NCBI RefSeq assembly: GCF_041154455.1
Contig: NZ_AP028665.1
Location: forward strand, 620,001 to 684,000
DNA length: 64,000 nucleotides
From: Variovorax sp. V213
GTDB taxonomy: Bacteria > Pseudomonadota > Gammaproteobacteria > Burkholderiales > Burkholderiaceae_C
Direction of reading: 5' to 3'
The number at the start of each line of letters is the position of its first letter. Within the stretch, counting starts at the first letter, position 1. A program made the position numbers and the translations under genes. The notes below the pieces were generated by a model. It searched no databases. It was not told the DNA's origin and saw only the letters and a list, made by a program, of their open reading frames with translations. Positions 1 through 7,722 of this stretch are shown here, one piece after another.

Positions 1-299
1 TCCTGCTGGGCATCCTGACCGAGCGCGACCTGATGACCCGCGTGCTGGCCCGGGGGCTCGACGCCGATCGCACCGCGGTGCGTGAAGTCATGACGCCCAA
101 CCCCATCTGCGTGCCGCCCGAAACGCTGGTGTCCGACGCCGTGGTGCTCATGCTCGAACGGGGCTTCCGCCATCTGCCATTGATGGCCGGAACAAAGATC
201 CTCGGCGTGTTCTCTGTGCGTGACGCGCTGCCGCGGGAGCTCGGCACGGCGGTGAGCCTGACCGAATTCCGCGAGCAGGTGAATGACGCGCTGGGTTAG
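1..299 (+). CDS. CBS-domain protein, C-terminal part (cut by window edge)
   Basis: The reading frame is already open at base 3 and runs to the TAG at 297-299, so only the C-terminal ~98 residues are visible. They hold the end of one CBS motif (LLGILTERDLMTRVL) and a complete second CBS repeat (VREVMTPNP, then ILGVFSVRDAL). The MTP signature and the closing G-V-x-S/T-x-R-D strand are typical of CBS pairs that bind adenine nucleotides and act as energy or redox sensors. The start and any fused domain lie outside the window. It may be a stand-alone CBS-pair protein, as is common in stress loci of this group, but that is inference. Confidence 0.8.
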   Translation, partial: LLGILTERDLMTRVLARGLDADRTAVREVMTPNPICVPPETLVSDAVVLMLERGFRHLPLMAGTKILGVFSVRDALPRELGTAVSLTEFREQVNDALG

Positions 300-411
300 G
301 GCAACGGATTCGGAACAAGGACGGCGCCGGAACTCGCCGGGCTCGCGGAATTGCGCTTCCACAATGCACGCCCCCGCTGCTCACCGTCCACACGATCTTT
401 TTTGCTGACGC

Positions 412-861
412 ATGAATCCTTTCCGCTGGGTCTTTGCCGCCGTCCTGGCAATGCTGCTGCTTCCAAATTCGGCCCTGGCTTCGAAATGCTCGGTGGCCGC
501 TGACGTGTTCTTTGCTCCGAACAGTGCCGCCATGGATGAAGAGAGCCTCGAGAAGCTCTTCGAGCCCATCAGGAAAGTTCAGAAGAGCAACACTGTGCTC
601 GCCTTCATTGCGTCTGGACATGCAGACAAATCAGAGGCTACCGGAGAGCAGGCGAAGTCGCTCTCCTTGGCAAGAGCCGGGGAGGTGGCTGCGCAGGTCG
701 TGCGGCGCTACCCAGCGTTGGCCAACGTTGTGCACATCGCAAGCCACGGTTCAACCCAGCCAGTCGCAGCCGACGCCTACAAGAACCGAAGAGTGGAGGT
801 TGAAGTGGTGTGCGTCGTGCCACCTCCACACTTTGACAAGAAGGGCAATCCAGTCATGTGA
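412..861 (+). CDS. Small OmpA-like domain protein, exported
   Basis: 149 residues. An N-terminal signal peptide (F-R-W, then a hydrophobic run to about residue 24, ALAS) suggests export to the periplasm or outer membrane. The rest fits an OmpA C-terminal-like fold: an initial strand DVFFAPNSAAMDEESLEKL, a central IASGHADKSE, then SLARAGEVAAQVV and a final YKNRRVEVEVV that matches the N-R-R-V-E end of the family. Such domains bind peptidoglycan non-covalently. There is no beta barrel and no lipobox, so it is probably a soluble periplasmic protein. It stands alone between the CBS gene and a converging methyltransferase gene. Confidence 0.75.
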   Translation: MNPFRWVFAAVLAMLLLPNSALASKCSVAADVFFAPNSAAMDEESLEKLFEPIRKVQKSNTVLAFIASGHADKSEATGEQAKSLSLARAGEVAAQVVRRYPALANVVHIASHGSTQPVAADAYKNRRVEVEVVCVVPPPHFDKKGNPVM

Positions 862-1022
862 GCCGGTGAATCAGTGGGGCGATCGAGACGTTCCGGCATG
901 GGCTTGACACAGCGCTCCCGAACCTCGTGGGAGCCGGTGGGACTGGGCGACCGGCCCCTGCTTCCGGGACTTGGCATTCGCGGCGACGTGCACATGGTGA
1001 TGACGGACCGCTGCCTCCTTTC

Positions 1023-1706
1023 CTACCAGACATGCGGAATGAGGCGATAGCGCACACGGCTTGCGTATTCGTTGTAGCCGGGAAGATCGCGGCGCAAGAT
1101 CTTTTCCTCATCGAGAAGCCGCCATAAAAGCACCGGCAGGACGAGCGGGACGAGACAGATCGTGAGCCACGAGCCGAGTGCCAGCGGCATGCCGATGAAG
1201 AGCCAGAGCGCGCCAGCGTACATGGGATGACGCACATAAGCGTAGGGGCCGCTGTCGATCACCTTCTGGTCATCCGCGACGCTGATGTTGGCTGCCGCAT
1301 AACTATTGACCTTCAGCACCCAGAAAATGAAGAGGAAGGACAAGACGATCACGATGTTCCCTACAAGGGACAGGTATGCGGGAACCGGCGAGACGCCAAA
1401 TCGGTAATCGAGCGGGGGCAGGATGATAAAAACAAAAAACGCGAGGATGATGAGCGACACGATGATCTTCTGTGGCCACTCTTTCTCATGCTGTGGTCCG
1501 GCATTCATGCGGCGCTCGAGAAGCGGCCTGTCGTGGAGGGCGAGATAGACGGTGAAGGCGATGGTCGAGACGGAAAAGACGCCGATAAAGAGCCAGCCCT
1601 GCCAGTATTGCCACGTGCCCGCGGGCAAGAAAATGAAGGCAACGAATACGGCCATTCCCGCAACCCCTTGCGCGATGGCTTTCTTGTACAGCGGATCCAT
1701 AGACAA
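1023..1706 (-). CDS. Isoprenylcysteine carboxylmethyltransferase-family membrane protein
   Basis: 227-residue integral membrane protein with about five hydrophobic segments (e.g. residues 12-30, 36-56, 82-100, 112-132, 168-195). The C-terminal half has the family's SAM-binding landmarks: GPYAYVRHPMYAG at about 153-165 (R-H-P-x-Y) and the acidic DEEKILRRDLPGYNEYASRVRYRLIP tail with the E-x-x-L...Y-x-x-Y pattern. Bacterial members of the ICMT/PEMT superfamily methylate lipids or unknown small acceptors, and the substrate cannot be told from sequence. It is transcribed in the same direction as the DinB-like gene upstream, 48 nt away. Confidence 0.85.
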   Translation of the reverse strand: MSMDPLYKKAIAQGVAGMAVFVAFIFLPAGTWQYWQGWLFIGVFSVSTIAFTVYLALHDRPLLERRMNAGPQHEKEWPQKIIVSLIILAFFVFIILPPLDYRFGVSPVPAYLSLVGNIVIVLSFLFIFWVLKVNSYAAANISVADDQKVIDSGPYAYVRHPMYAGALWLFIGMPLALGSWLTICLVPLVLPVLLWRLLDEEKILRRDLPGYNEYASRVRYRLIPHVW

Positions 1707-1754
1707 GTGAATGGTATATCCGACGCCCCATTCCGCAATGACCGATGACTGGGT

Positions 1755-2258
1755 TCAAGCGGCAATCCGCCTTCTCGTCGACGCTTGCGCCTCATGCAGA
1801 TACGTCGTGAAGCCATCCTTGGCCGGTGGAACTGAATTGAGCAGCATCACTGCGCTGACCTGCCCACGATGACCTGTTCCGTGCGTGACGACATGCATGA
1901 GCATCTCCTCGCGAGACATACGCCCCGGTGCGCCGTCAGTGAACGCGAAATCGATTCGTTCGGCCAATTGGGAAAGATCGAGCGTCGATACATAGTCGAT
2001 GTATTCCTGATCGCTTCTTCTGAGGTCAGCGGCTAGAGCTTCAAGCGTTGGCAACTCACTCAAGTTGGCCGAAGGGTACGCGTGAGCTTCTCGTCTAATG
2101 TGCGCGGCGAATATGCGGTCGACCACATACGTGTGGCTCAAAGCCTTGATGGCCAATGCAGTGATTGGAGAGTTGTCGCCGAGCCGGGCAAGCGCCGTCA
2201 ATAGCTGGTCGTTTGCCCAAGCTTTGAATGTGAAGAGATGGTGCAAGGTGCCGTCCAT
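1755..2258 (-). CDS. DinB/YfiT-like four-helix metalloprotein
   Basis: 167 residues, close to the usual DinB size. The three metal-ligand histidines of the family are visible: H in KALSHTYVVDRIF (about residue 42) and the pair in HVVTHGTGHRGQV (about 125-133). The start MDGTLHHLFTFKAWANDQLL matches the family's first helix. DinB-like proteins are often thiol-dependent S-transferases (bacillithiol or mycothiol in other phyla); in proteobacteria the cofactor and substrate are usually unknown. It diverges from the TetR gene with about 125 nt between starts, so that repressor may control it. Confidence 0.8.
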   Translation of the reverse strand: MDGTLHHLFTFKAWANDQLLTALARLGDNSPITALAIKALSHTYVVDRIFAAHIRREAHAYPSANLSELPTLEALAADLRRSDQEYIDYVSTLDLSQLAERIDFAFTDGAPGRMSREEMLMHVVTHGTGHRGQVSAVMLLNSVPPAKDGFTTYLHEAQASTRRRIAA

Positions 2259-2383
2259 GTCATGGGTCTCCTAGGGTATTTGCGCTATGGGCCTCGCATG
2301 CAAGATGCTGCGCTGCCTTTGCGCGTCTGCCTAGAATATGAGCGATCATTCGCTTTTGCTACTCGCATTGACGGCATCAGAAA

Positions 2384-3010
2384 ATGGCGCGAAGACCGGT
2401 CACCAAGCCCAGAAAAATCGCGACTCAGGAGCGATCGCGCGCGACTGTCGACAGCCTGATTGAGGCAACTGCTCGCATTCTGGTCAAGGACGGCTTCGAC
2501 AAAGCGAGCACCAACCGCATTGCGGAAGTTGCGGGGGTGAGCATCGGCTCGCTCTATCAATATTTCCCGAGCAAGGAGGCACTCGTCGCCGCCGTGATTG
2601 AGCGCCACCAGCATCAGATCATGCAAATGGTCCGGCGCGAGTTGGCGCAGGTTTCGACCCAGTCGCTGGACGAGGCGATGCGCAAATTCGTCGCGATCGC
2701 GGTAGAAGCGCATCGTCTCGATCCAAAACTGCATCGAGTGCTCGCCGAGCAGATCCCGCGCGTGGGAAAGCTCGAGAAGCTGGAAACCTTCAGTCGTGAA
2801 AATTTCAGTCTGTTCAGAGCCTATCTCGAAGGAGCTCGGGACGAACTCGGCGTCGATGACCTCGAGCTCGCATCATTTGTATGTGTCACCACAATCGAGG
2901 CGTTGACGCATAACGCGGTCCTGCACCATTCCAAAGTGCTGGCCGACGATCGAATGGAAACGCTCATCGACGAGGGCGCGCGCCTCGTGATCGGATATCT
3001 CAAAGGCTAG
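2384..3010 (+). CDS. TetR/AcrR-family transcriptional regulator
   Basis: 208 residues. The N-terminal HTH lies at about 17-62: ATQERSRATVDSLIEATARIL, then the recognition part TNRIAEVAGVSIGSLYQYF and PSKEAL, the standard TetR signature. The C-terminal all-helical ligand domain includes FVCVTTIEALTHNAVLHHSK. It diverges from the DinB-like/ICMT pair, the usual arrangement for a local repressor. The ligand is unknown. The first 12 residues are basic (ARRPVTKPRK), which is common in this family. Confidence 0.9.
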   Translation: MARRPVTKPRKIATQERSRATVDSLIEATARILVKDGFDKASTNRIAEVAGVSIGSLYQYFPSKEALVAAVIERHQHQIMQMVRRELAQVSTQSLDEAMRKFVAIAVEAHRLDPKLHRVLAEQIPRVGKLEKLETFSRENFSLFRAYLEGARDELGVDDLELASFVCVTTIEALTHNAVLHHSKVLADDRMETLIDEGARLVIGYLKG

Positions 3011-3089
3011 CGCGGAAACCGTCTTGACGAGAGCCGCTATGGCCGCCCCCGACTTGCGAGATTTCAGGGCGACCGCGCGCATCTCGCAC

Positions 3090-3290
3090 TGCATTCGATG
3101 GTGGGATGGGTTGCATGAACCATTTGTCATAGAGCTTGGCCACCGTGCCGTCTTTGACCTGGTGCGCGATGCTGTCGTCGACGGCCTTCTTGAACGCCGG
3201 GTCGTCCTTGCGGATCATGAGGGAGATAGGTTCGATTGAAAGGGCCTCGCCGACGATCTTGAAGTCCTTGGGATTTAACGGATCTGCAAC
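3090..3290 (-). pseudogene. Relic: 3' end of a GltI-type amino-acid-binding protein gene
   Basis: Read on the minus strand from 3290, the frame gives DPLNPKDFKIVGEALSIEPI, then SLMIRKDDPAFKKAVDDSI and AKLYDKWFMQPIPP. This is the C-terminal ~65 residues of a glutamate/aspartate ABC binding protein; compare LMLRKDDAEFKTLVDG and LYKKWFESPIPPKG in the intact gene at 59758-60654. Homology stops after IPP and the frame then runs into unrelated sequence. The upstream part is gone because the antitoxin gene begins at 3291. It is a remnant with no start codon of its own and is not expected to be functional. Confidence 0.75.
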
Positions 3291-3584
3291 ATGTCGTTGA
3301 GAGCATCAGATATTGTTCCCATCAGCGAAGCGCGCGCCCGGCTCACCGAGTTGGCCGAAGACGTGGTCGGCAGCGGCTCAGAGAAGGTGCTGACCAAGAA
3401 CGGGGCGAGCTACGTTGCCTTGGTCGATGCGCGCCGGCTGGACTACTACCATGCCCTCGGGTCGGAGCACGCCAACCTTGTGCTGGCTGAAGACGCCATC
3501 ACCGGCCTGCGGCAGGCCTTGGCACGACAATTCGTGTCTGTCGAGGAACTGGACCGGGCACTCGGCGTCGCATCGGCACCATGA
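3291..3584 (+). CDS. Type II antitoxin, Phd/YefM family
   Basis: 97 residues. The N-terminal VPISEARARLTELAEDVVGSG is the Phd/YefM DNA-binding module (I-S-E-A-R-x-x-L). It is followed by EKVLTKNGASYVALVDARRLDYYHAL, the usual second half in which the repressor strand reads N-G-x-x-x-A-x-x-x-x-x-x-x-Y. The C-terminal region to VEELDRALG would wrap the toxin. The stop TGA at 3582-3584 overlaps the ATG of the next frame (ATGA), the coupling typical of antitoxin-toxin pairs. The partner is broken (next entry), so the antitoxin may now be an orphan autorepressor. Confidence 0.8.
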   Translation: MSLRASDIVPISEARARLTELAEDVVGSGSEKVLTKNGASYVALVDARRLDYYHALGSEHANLVLAEDAITGLRQALARQFVSVEELDRALGVASAP

Positions 3585-3790
3585 GCATCCCAGTCAACTC
3601 AAGGGTTCGAGCGGTTCCGAACTTTCTGGTGTGCCTGCACGCTGCACGTAGCTTGATGGAGGAACAGGACACCGCTTCTGCGCCTGTGCGCTTCAAGAAG
3701 TTGCGTCTTGCTGTACGCACATTCTGAGCGAGAAGTGGTGCTGCTCTCAACACGGCACGAGGGAGTTGGGCTACGGGTTGCTCAAGCCAT
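3581..3790 (+). pseudogene. Broken RelE/ParE-type toxin downstream of the Phd-like antitoxin
   Basis: The ATG at 3581 overlaps the antitoxin stop. The frame yields 48 residues (VRAVPNFLVCLHAARSLMEE and SAPVRFKKLRLAVRTF) and stops at 3725-3727. A second frame overlapping at 3708 gives YAHSEREVVLLSTRHEGVG, which looks like the last strands of a ParE/RelE toxin (E-V-V-x-L-x-x-R-H). The simplest reading is a toxin of about 90-100 residues that lost its middle by deletion plus frameshift. The family assignment rests on gene order and these two weak pieces, so it is tentative. Confidence 0.45.
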
Positions 3791-3986
3791 CCACCTGACG
3801 AGCGCTGAGGAAGACTTGACCGCCAGCAGTCGGCCACAAGAGAAGCGGACCGTTGCACCCACCCTCTGGAGCGGCCAGCTGACCGTTCGACGCTTTTCAG
3901 GGCGACCCCGGAATTCCTCAAGACCCACTTGATTCGGCTGGCAGAAAAGCAGAAATGCGGTCTGACGCATGGCGCCGCGGCGCCCA
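3728..3986. other. Non-coding or decayed stretch
   Basis: About 260 bases between the broken toxin and the end of the GST gene. Frames are open on both strands, but none has a convincing start, ribosome site or recognisable motif. Together with the two relics just upstream, this looks like a decayed insertion hotspot. Confidence 0.4.
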
Positions 3987-4685
3987 TCAAGGACGATCGG
4001 GCCTGATGTCCGGTGCGGGGGTCGAGGAGACGCCCTGCGCCTTGGCGGCGCTCGATTGCGCAGCCATCGCGGCCTTGAAACCCGGTCGCGCCTGCAGACG
4101 CTCCCAGTAAGCCGCCACCGAGGGAGTGAAGCGCTCGGACAGGCCCAGGTGCTCGGCCAGCAACAGGGCGTAGCCGACCGATACGTCCGCCGCAGTGAAG
4201 CGGCCTGCACAAAGATAGTCGCGCGCGGCGAGCAGCGGCTCCAGCGTCCGCAGGCGTGCCAGGAACCACTTGGCGTAGTCGTCGGCGACCTGCGGCTGTT
4301 TTCGCTCCGCCGGTTCGAAGTGTGCGTACCGCAACACGAGCGTTTGCGGAAAGGTCAAGGTCGCCTCGCCGAAATGGAGGTAGTTGAGGTACGGCCCGAA
4401 GTCCGGCTCGCCGCAACCTACATCCAGCTGGCCCGCCGAGAATCGCGCGGCCAGGTATTGGCAGATCGCGGCCGATTCCGTCATTCGCATGGCGCCATCG
4501 GACAGCATCGGCACCGTGCCGAGTGGGTTGACATCGAGATACGGCCGCGACAGCACGCGCGGTGGAAAGGGCAGCATCTTGAGGTCGTAGGAAAGCCCGA
4601 TCTCTTCAAGCGTCCACAGGGGCCGGAACGAGCGTGCGCTGACGCAGTGGTGCAGGGTGATCATGTGTGGGGAGCAGCTGCTCAT
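3987..4685 (-). CDS. Glutathione S-transferase family protein
   Basis: 232 residues. The N-terminal thioredoxin-like domain (about 8-85) carries CVSARSFRPLWTLEEIGLSYDL, the P of NPLGTVPML (cis-Pro) and the E-S pair of MTESAAICQYLA that binds the glutathione gamma-glutamyl group. The all-helical C-terminal domain includes RFTAADVSVGYAL, the N-capping box region of GSTs. The catalytic residue is probably the Ser/Cys at positions 15-18 (not certain). The start overlaps the stop of the IclR gene by 4 nt, so the two are co-translated. Alternative start: Met-8 at 4664. In this context it may serve maleylacetoacetate-like isomerisation or detoxification in the adjoining acid-degradation module. Confidence 0.85.
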   Translation of the reverse strand: MSSCSPHMITLHHCVSARSFRPLWTLEEIGLSYDLKMLPFPPRVLSRPYLDVNPLGTVPMLSDGAMRMTESAAICQYLAARFSAGQLDVGCGEPDFGPYLNYLHFGEATLTFPQTLVLRYAHFEPAERKQPQVADDYAKWFLARLRTLEPLLAARDYLCAGRFTAADVSVGYALLLAEHLGLSERFTPSVAAYWERLQARPGFKAAMAAQSSAAKAQGVSSTPAPDIRPDRP

Positions 4686-5392
4686 TGCGGAGATAAGAAC
4701 AAGGATTCGATCTCCCGGGCTGCAGAGGCGATGCGTGCCTGCATGCTCTGCAAGTATTCAGGCGACGAGTACCGCGTGCTGGTTCCCGAGAGCGAGAGCG
4801 CGCCGAGCAACTTGCCTCTCGCATCGAAGACCGGCGCGGCGACGGCCGCGAGTTCCGGATCGCGCTCCCCAAGGCTCGTCTGCACCACGTCCGGGTTGCC
4901 GGCAGGCCGGCCTCCTTCGTACTGCCTCAGCACCCGTCCTCCAGCGCCGCGCTCCGTGGTCAGCACGTCGCCAACCTTCAACGTGTGGCCGACGGCACGG
5001 TGGCCGGTTGCGACCGCCACGCACAACCGCAAATCGCCGTGCCTCACGAAGAAGCCCGCGGTCTCGCCCGATTCCTTGGCGATCCGATCGATGACCGGCT
5101 GCACGACCGCTGCGATCCCCTGCGTGGTGTCGCCCGTGGCCTCGAGAACAGCCGTCGCCGGTCCCAGGCGATAGCGCTCCTCGTCGTCTTTCATCGCGAA
5201 CGAATACCGCATCAAGGAGCGCAGCAGCCTGGAGGCGGTGGCCTTGTCGAGCTGGGTTGTCCGGGCCAGTTCGCTGAGCTTCTGACCCTCGTCCTTGCGC
5301 AAGGCCATCAAGAGCCGGAGTCCGCGTTCGAGCGCGTTGACCCCCAGGCCCTTTGGAGAAGCCGCCGGGGGAGTACTTTCGTTGATTGACAT
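4682..5392 (-). CDS. IclR-family transcriptional regulator
   Basis: 236 residues. The winged HTH at about 15-75 is typical: ALERGLRLLMALRKDEGQKL, then LSELARTTQLDKATASRLLRSL. The effector domain follows (LGPATAVLEATGDTTQGIAAV...GETAGFFVRHGDLRLCVAVATGH) and the C-terminal LSGTSTRY matches the IclR ligand pocket. It diverges from the CoA-transferase gene with a 51-nt gap and leads the GST operon. It is therefore the likely local activator or repressor of the 5444-10696 catabolic operon as well as of itself. Confidence 0.92.
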   Translation of the reverse strand: MSINESTPPAASPKGLGVNALERGLRLLMALRKDEGQKLSELARTTQLDKATASRLLRSLMRYSFAMKDDEERYRLGPATAVLEATGDTTQGIAAVVQPVIDRIAKESGETAGFFVRHGDLRLCVAVATGHRAVGHTLKVGDVLTTERGAGGRVLRQYEGGRPAGNPDVVQTSLGERDPELAAVAAPVFDARGKLLGALSLSGTSTRYSSPEYLQSMQARIASAAREIESLFLSPQ

Positions 5393-5443
5393 CAGGTACC
5401 TCGATCCCTATAGTTTCATACAACGATCATAAAGGATCACTAG
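5393..5443. promoter_or_regulatory. Divergent promoter between IclR and the CoA-transferase operon
   Basis: The 51-nt gap must hold both promoters and the operator. It contains GATCC near 5402 and GGATC near 5435 as the outer arms of an inverted repeat. Between them lies an imperfect dyad TTTCAT...ATAAA (about 5414-5433). The spacing and AT content fit an IclR operator, but the match is imperfect. Confidence 0.4.
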
Positions 5444-6646
5444 ATGAAACACAACAATGATTTGGGCGACGCAGAACTGCCACTGACCGGAGTGAAAGTT
5501 CTTGATTTCGGTCATACGGTCATGGCACCCACCTGCGGGCTCATCCTTGCGGACCTGGGTGCCACGGTGGTCCGGATCGAACGCCTCGAAGGCGACCCGA
5601 CACGCACCTTGGCGGGTTTCGGCTCTGGCTTTTTTGGCTACCTGAACAGAAACAAGGAAAGCGTGGCGGTCGATCTGAAGAATCCGCAGTCACGTCCCAT
5701 CCTGGAGAACGCCATCCAGTGGGCCGACGTCCTGATCGAGAACTTCGGGCCCGAAGTCATGACGCGCCTGGGCTACGGCCATGCCGCTGCCAGCGCGCTG
5801 AACGAGCGGCTGGTGTACTGCTCGCTGAAGGGCTTCCTGCCTGGGCCCTACGAAACGCGCACCGCGCTGGACGAGGTGGTGCAGATGATGGGCGGCCTGG
5901 CGTACATGACCGGGCCGGCCGGGCGCCCGATCCGTGCGGGGGCGTCGATCGTCGACATGACGGGTGGCATGTTCGGTGTCATCGGCATCATGGCCGCCCT
6001 TCGCGAACGCGAGAGGTCCGGGCGCGGCGCCCTGGTGACCAGCGCGCTGTATGAAACCACGGCATTCCTGGTCGGGCAGCACATGGCCATGGTGCAGTTG
6101 GGCGGCACTGAACTGGTCCCCATGCCGGACAGGACGCAGGCCTGGGGCGTGTATGACCTGTGCCAGTGTTCCGATGGCCAGATGTTCATTGGCCTCACGA
6201 GCGATGCGCAATGGCTTCGCTTTTGCAACGAGTTCGGTCTCGACGATCTGCGCGACGACCCGCGATTGGCAACCAACACGGCTCGCGCGGCCGCCCGGAG
6301 CTGGATGCTGCCGCGCTTCAACGAGGCGTTGTCGGCGTTCTCGATGGCAGAGGTAGAGGCGCGCTGCATTCGAGCCCAGGTTCCGTTCGGACCTGTGCGC
6401 ACTCCCCTCGACCTGCTGGACGACGAGCACCTGGGCGCAAACGGCTCCTTGCTGGATGTCTGCGTCGAAGGCAAGCATGCAGCACTCCCGGCAATGCCGT
6501 TCCGCATCAACGAGCAAAAGCCTGCGGTTCGCCTGCAGCCACAGAGCGTGGGTGCGCAGACGGCCAAGTATCTCGAGGCTTGGGGATTGTCGGCGACGGA
6601 TTCACGCGATCTCTTTGCATCCGGCGTTGTCACCGGTCCGCACTGA
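5444..6646 (+). CDS. Class III CoA transferase (CaiB/BaiF family)
   Basis: 400 residues, full length for the family. It begins with the Rossmann-type GVKVLDFGHTVMAPTCGLILADLGATVVRIE and has NRNKESVAVDLK and ADVLIENF. The catalytic aspartate is D171 in the canonical GASIVDMTGG context. These enzymes move CoA between carboxylic acids in the cytoplasm through a gamma-carboxyl-CoA intermediate. It heads an operon with a Bug receptor, LeuC/D-like hydro-lyase subunits and an HMG-CoA-lyase-family enzyme. Its likely job is to activate the hydroxylated dicarboxylate that the lyase then splits. Compare the itaconate route (CoA transferase, hydratase, citramalyl-CoA lyase). The exact acid is unknown. 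Confidence 0.9.
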   Translation: MKHNNDLGDAELPLTGVKVLDFGHTVMAPTCGLILADLGATVVRIERLEGDPTRTLAGFGSGFFGYLNRNKESVAVDLKNPQSRPILENAIQWADVLIENFGPEVMTRLGYGHAAASALNERLVYCSLKGFLPGPYETRTALDEVVQMMGGLAYMTGPAGRPIRAGASIVDMTGGMFGVIGIMAALRERERSGRGALVTSALYETTAFLVGQHMAMVQLGGTELVPMPDRTQAWGVYDLCQCSDGQMFIGLTSDAQWLRFCNEFGLDDLRDDPRLATNTARAAARSWMLPRFNEALSAFSMAEVEARCIRAQVPFGPVRTPLDLLDDEHLGANGSLLDVCVEGKHAALPAMPFRINEQKPAVRLQPQSVGAQTAKYLEAWGLSATDSRDLFASGVVTGPH

Positions 6647-6735
6647 ACACGCAAGAGCGCATCGTGCCGCGGCGCAGCTAGCCACTCAAAAGAACAAGAC
6701 CCATCACGCGCACAAATCAACCACATGGAGACAAC

Positions 6736-7710
6736 ATGCCCCACCTGAACCGAAGAACGATCGTCACCGCGCTTGCAGGCCTCGTTGCCACATTCGGGCC
6801 GGCCTGCGCAGCCGAGCCCTACCCCAGCAAACCCGTCCGGTTGATCACGCCGAACTCGGCCGGCTCCGGCGCCGACAACATGACGCGACGCCTGGCCGAC
6901 CAGATGTCCAGGGCATTGAAGCAGCCGTTCGTCGTGGAGAACATACCGGGCGCCGGTGGCGTCGTGGGCACCGAGGCCTTGCTACGGGCCCCTGCCGATG
7001 GATACGCGATCGCGCTGATCAGTTCGAACTACGTCGTGTTTCCGCACGTCTACAAGAAGCTGACGTTCGACGCGATGAAAGACATCACGCCGATCGCAGG
7101 CGTCGCGACGTCGCCCATGGTTCTGGTCGCGCGTTCTGACCTGCCCGCGAACAATGTCGGCGAACTGAAAGCGCTGGCGTTGAAGCAACCGAACAAGCTG
7201 ACGCTGGGCTCCTCCGGCAACGGAACCATTCTTCACCTTGCTGGCATGTTCATGCAGGACAAGGGGCAGTTCTCGCTGCTGCACGTTCCATACAAGGGCG
7301 TGGCCCCGGTGCTTCCGGACCTTGTCAGCGGCGTTGTCGATGTGGCTTTCATGTCATACGCAGCGGTGGAAGGGCTGGTCCAGCAGGGCCGACTCAAGGT
7401 GCTGGCGGTATCCAGTGCCAAGCGCGCCCCGGCGCTGCCCAATGTGCCCACCCTGTCTGAAACCTTTCCCGGCTGCGTCCTCGAAGCCTGGTACGCCGTG
7501 ATCGGCCCCAGGGGGATGCCCCCAGAGGTGGTCGGCAAGCTCAACGAAGTCATCAACACAACGCTGCAAAGTCCGGCCTTCCAGAAACAGATCGCGGCCG
7601 AAGGCGCGCTGGTAGCGCCCATGACGCCGGATCAATTCAAGGCGTTCATCGCGTCGGAGTACGTCAAGCACGGCGAACTGGTGGCACGCTCGGGTGTCGT
7701 CATCCAGTAA
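6736..7710 (+). CDS. Bug-family (TctC) extracytoplasmic solute receptor
   Basis: 324 residues. A signal peptide (NRRTIVTALAGLVATFGPACA, cleavage near 25) is followed by the Bug start YPSKPVRLITPNSAGSGADN. Also present are the two dicarboxylate-loop landmarks ENIPGAGGVVGTEALLRAPADGY and HVPYKGVAPVLPDLVSGVVDV. Bug proteins deliver carboxylates to TctAB permeases, but no tctAB is nearby, as is usual for the many orphan receptors in Burkholderiales. Its place in the operon suggests it binds the acid this pathway degrades. A GGAGA ribosome site lies about 7 nt before the ATG. Confidence 0.93.
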   Translation: MPHLNRRTIVTALAGLVATFGPACAAEPYPSKPVRLITPNSAGSGADNMTRRLADQMSRALKQPFVVENIPGAGGVVGTEALLRAPADGYAIALISSNYVVFPHVYKKLTFDAMKDITPIAGVATSPMVLVARSDLPANNVGELKALALKQPNKLTLGSSGNGTILHLAGMFMQDKGQFSLLHVPYKGVAPVLPDLVSGVVDVAFMSYAAVEGLVQQGRLKVLAVSSAKRAPALPNVPTLSETFPGCVLEAWYAVIGPRGMPPEVVGKLNEVINTTLQSPAFQKQIAAEGALVAPMTPDQFKAFIASEYVKHGELVARSGVVIQ

Positions 7711-7722
7711 AGGCGGGTTGCC

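Noticed and set aside
900..930. GCTCCC-N9-GGGAGC hairpin as a terminator after the OmpA-like gene
   Set aside because: A 6-bp stem with a 9-nt loop and no following T run is within chance expectation in this GC-rich DNA.
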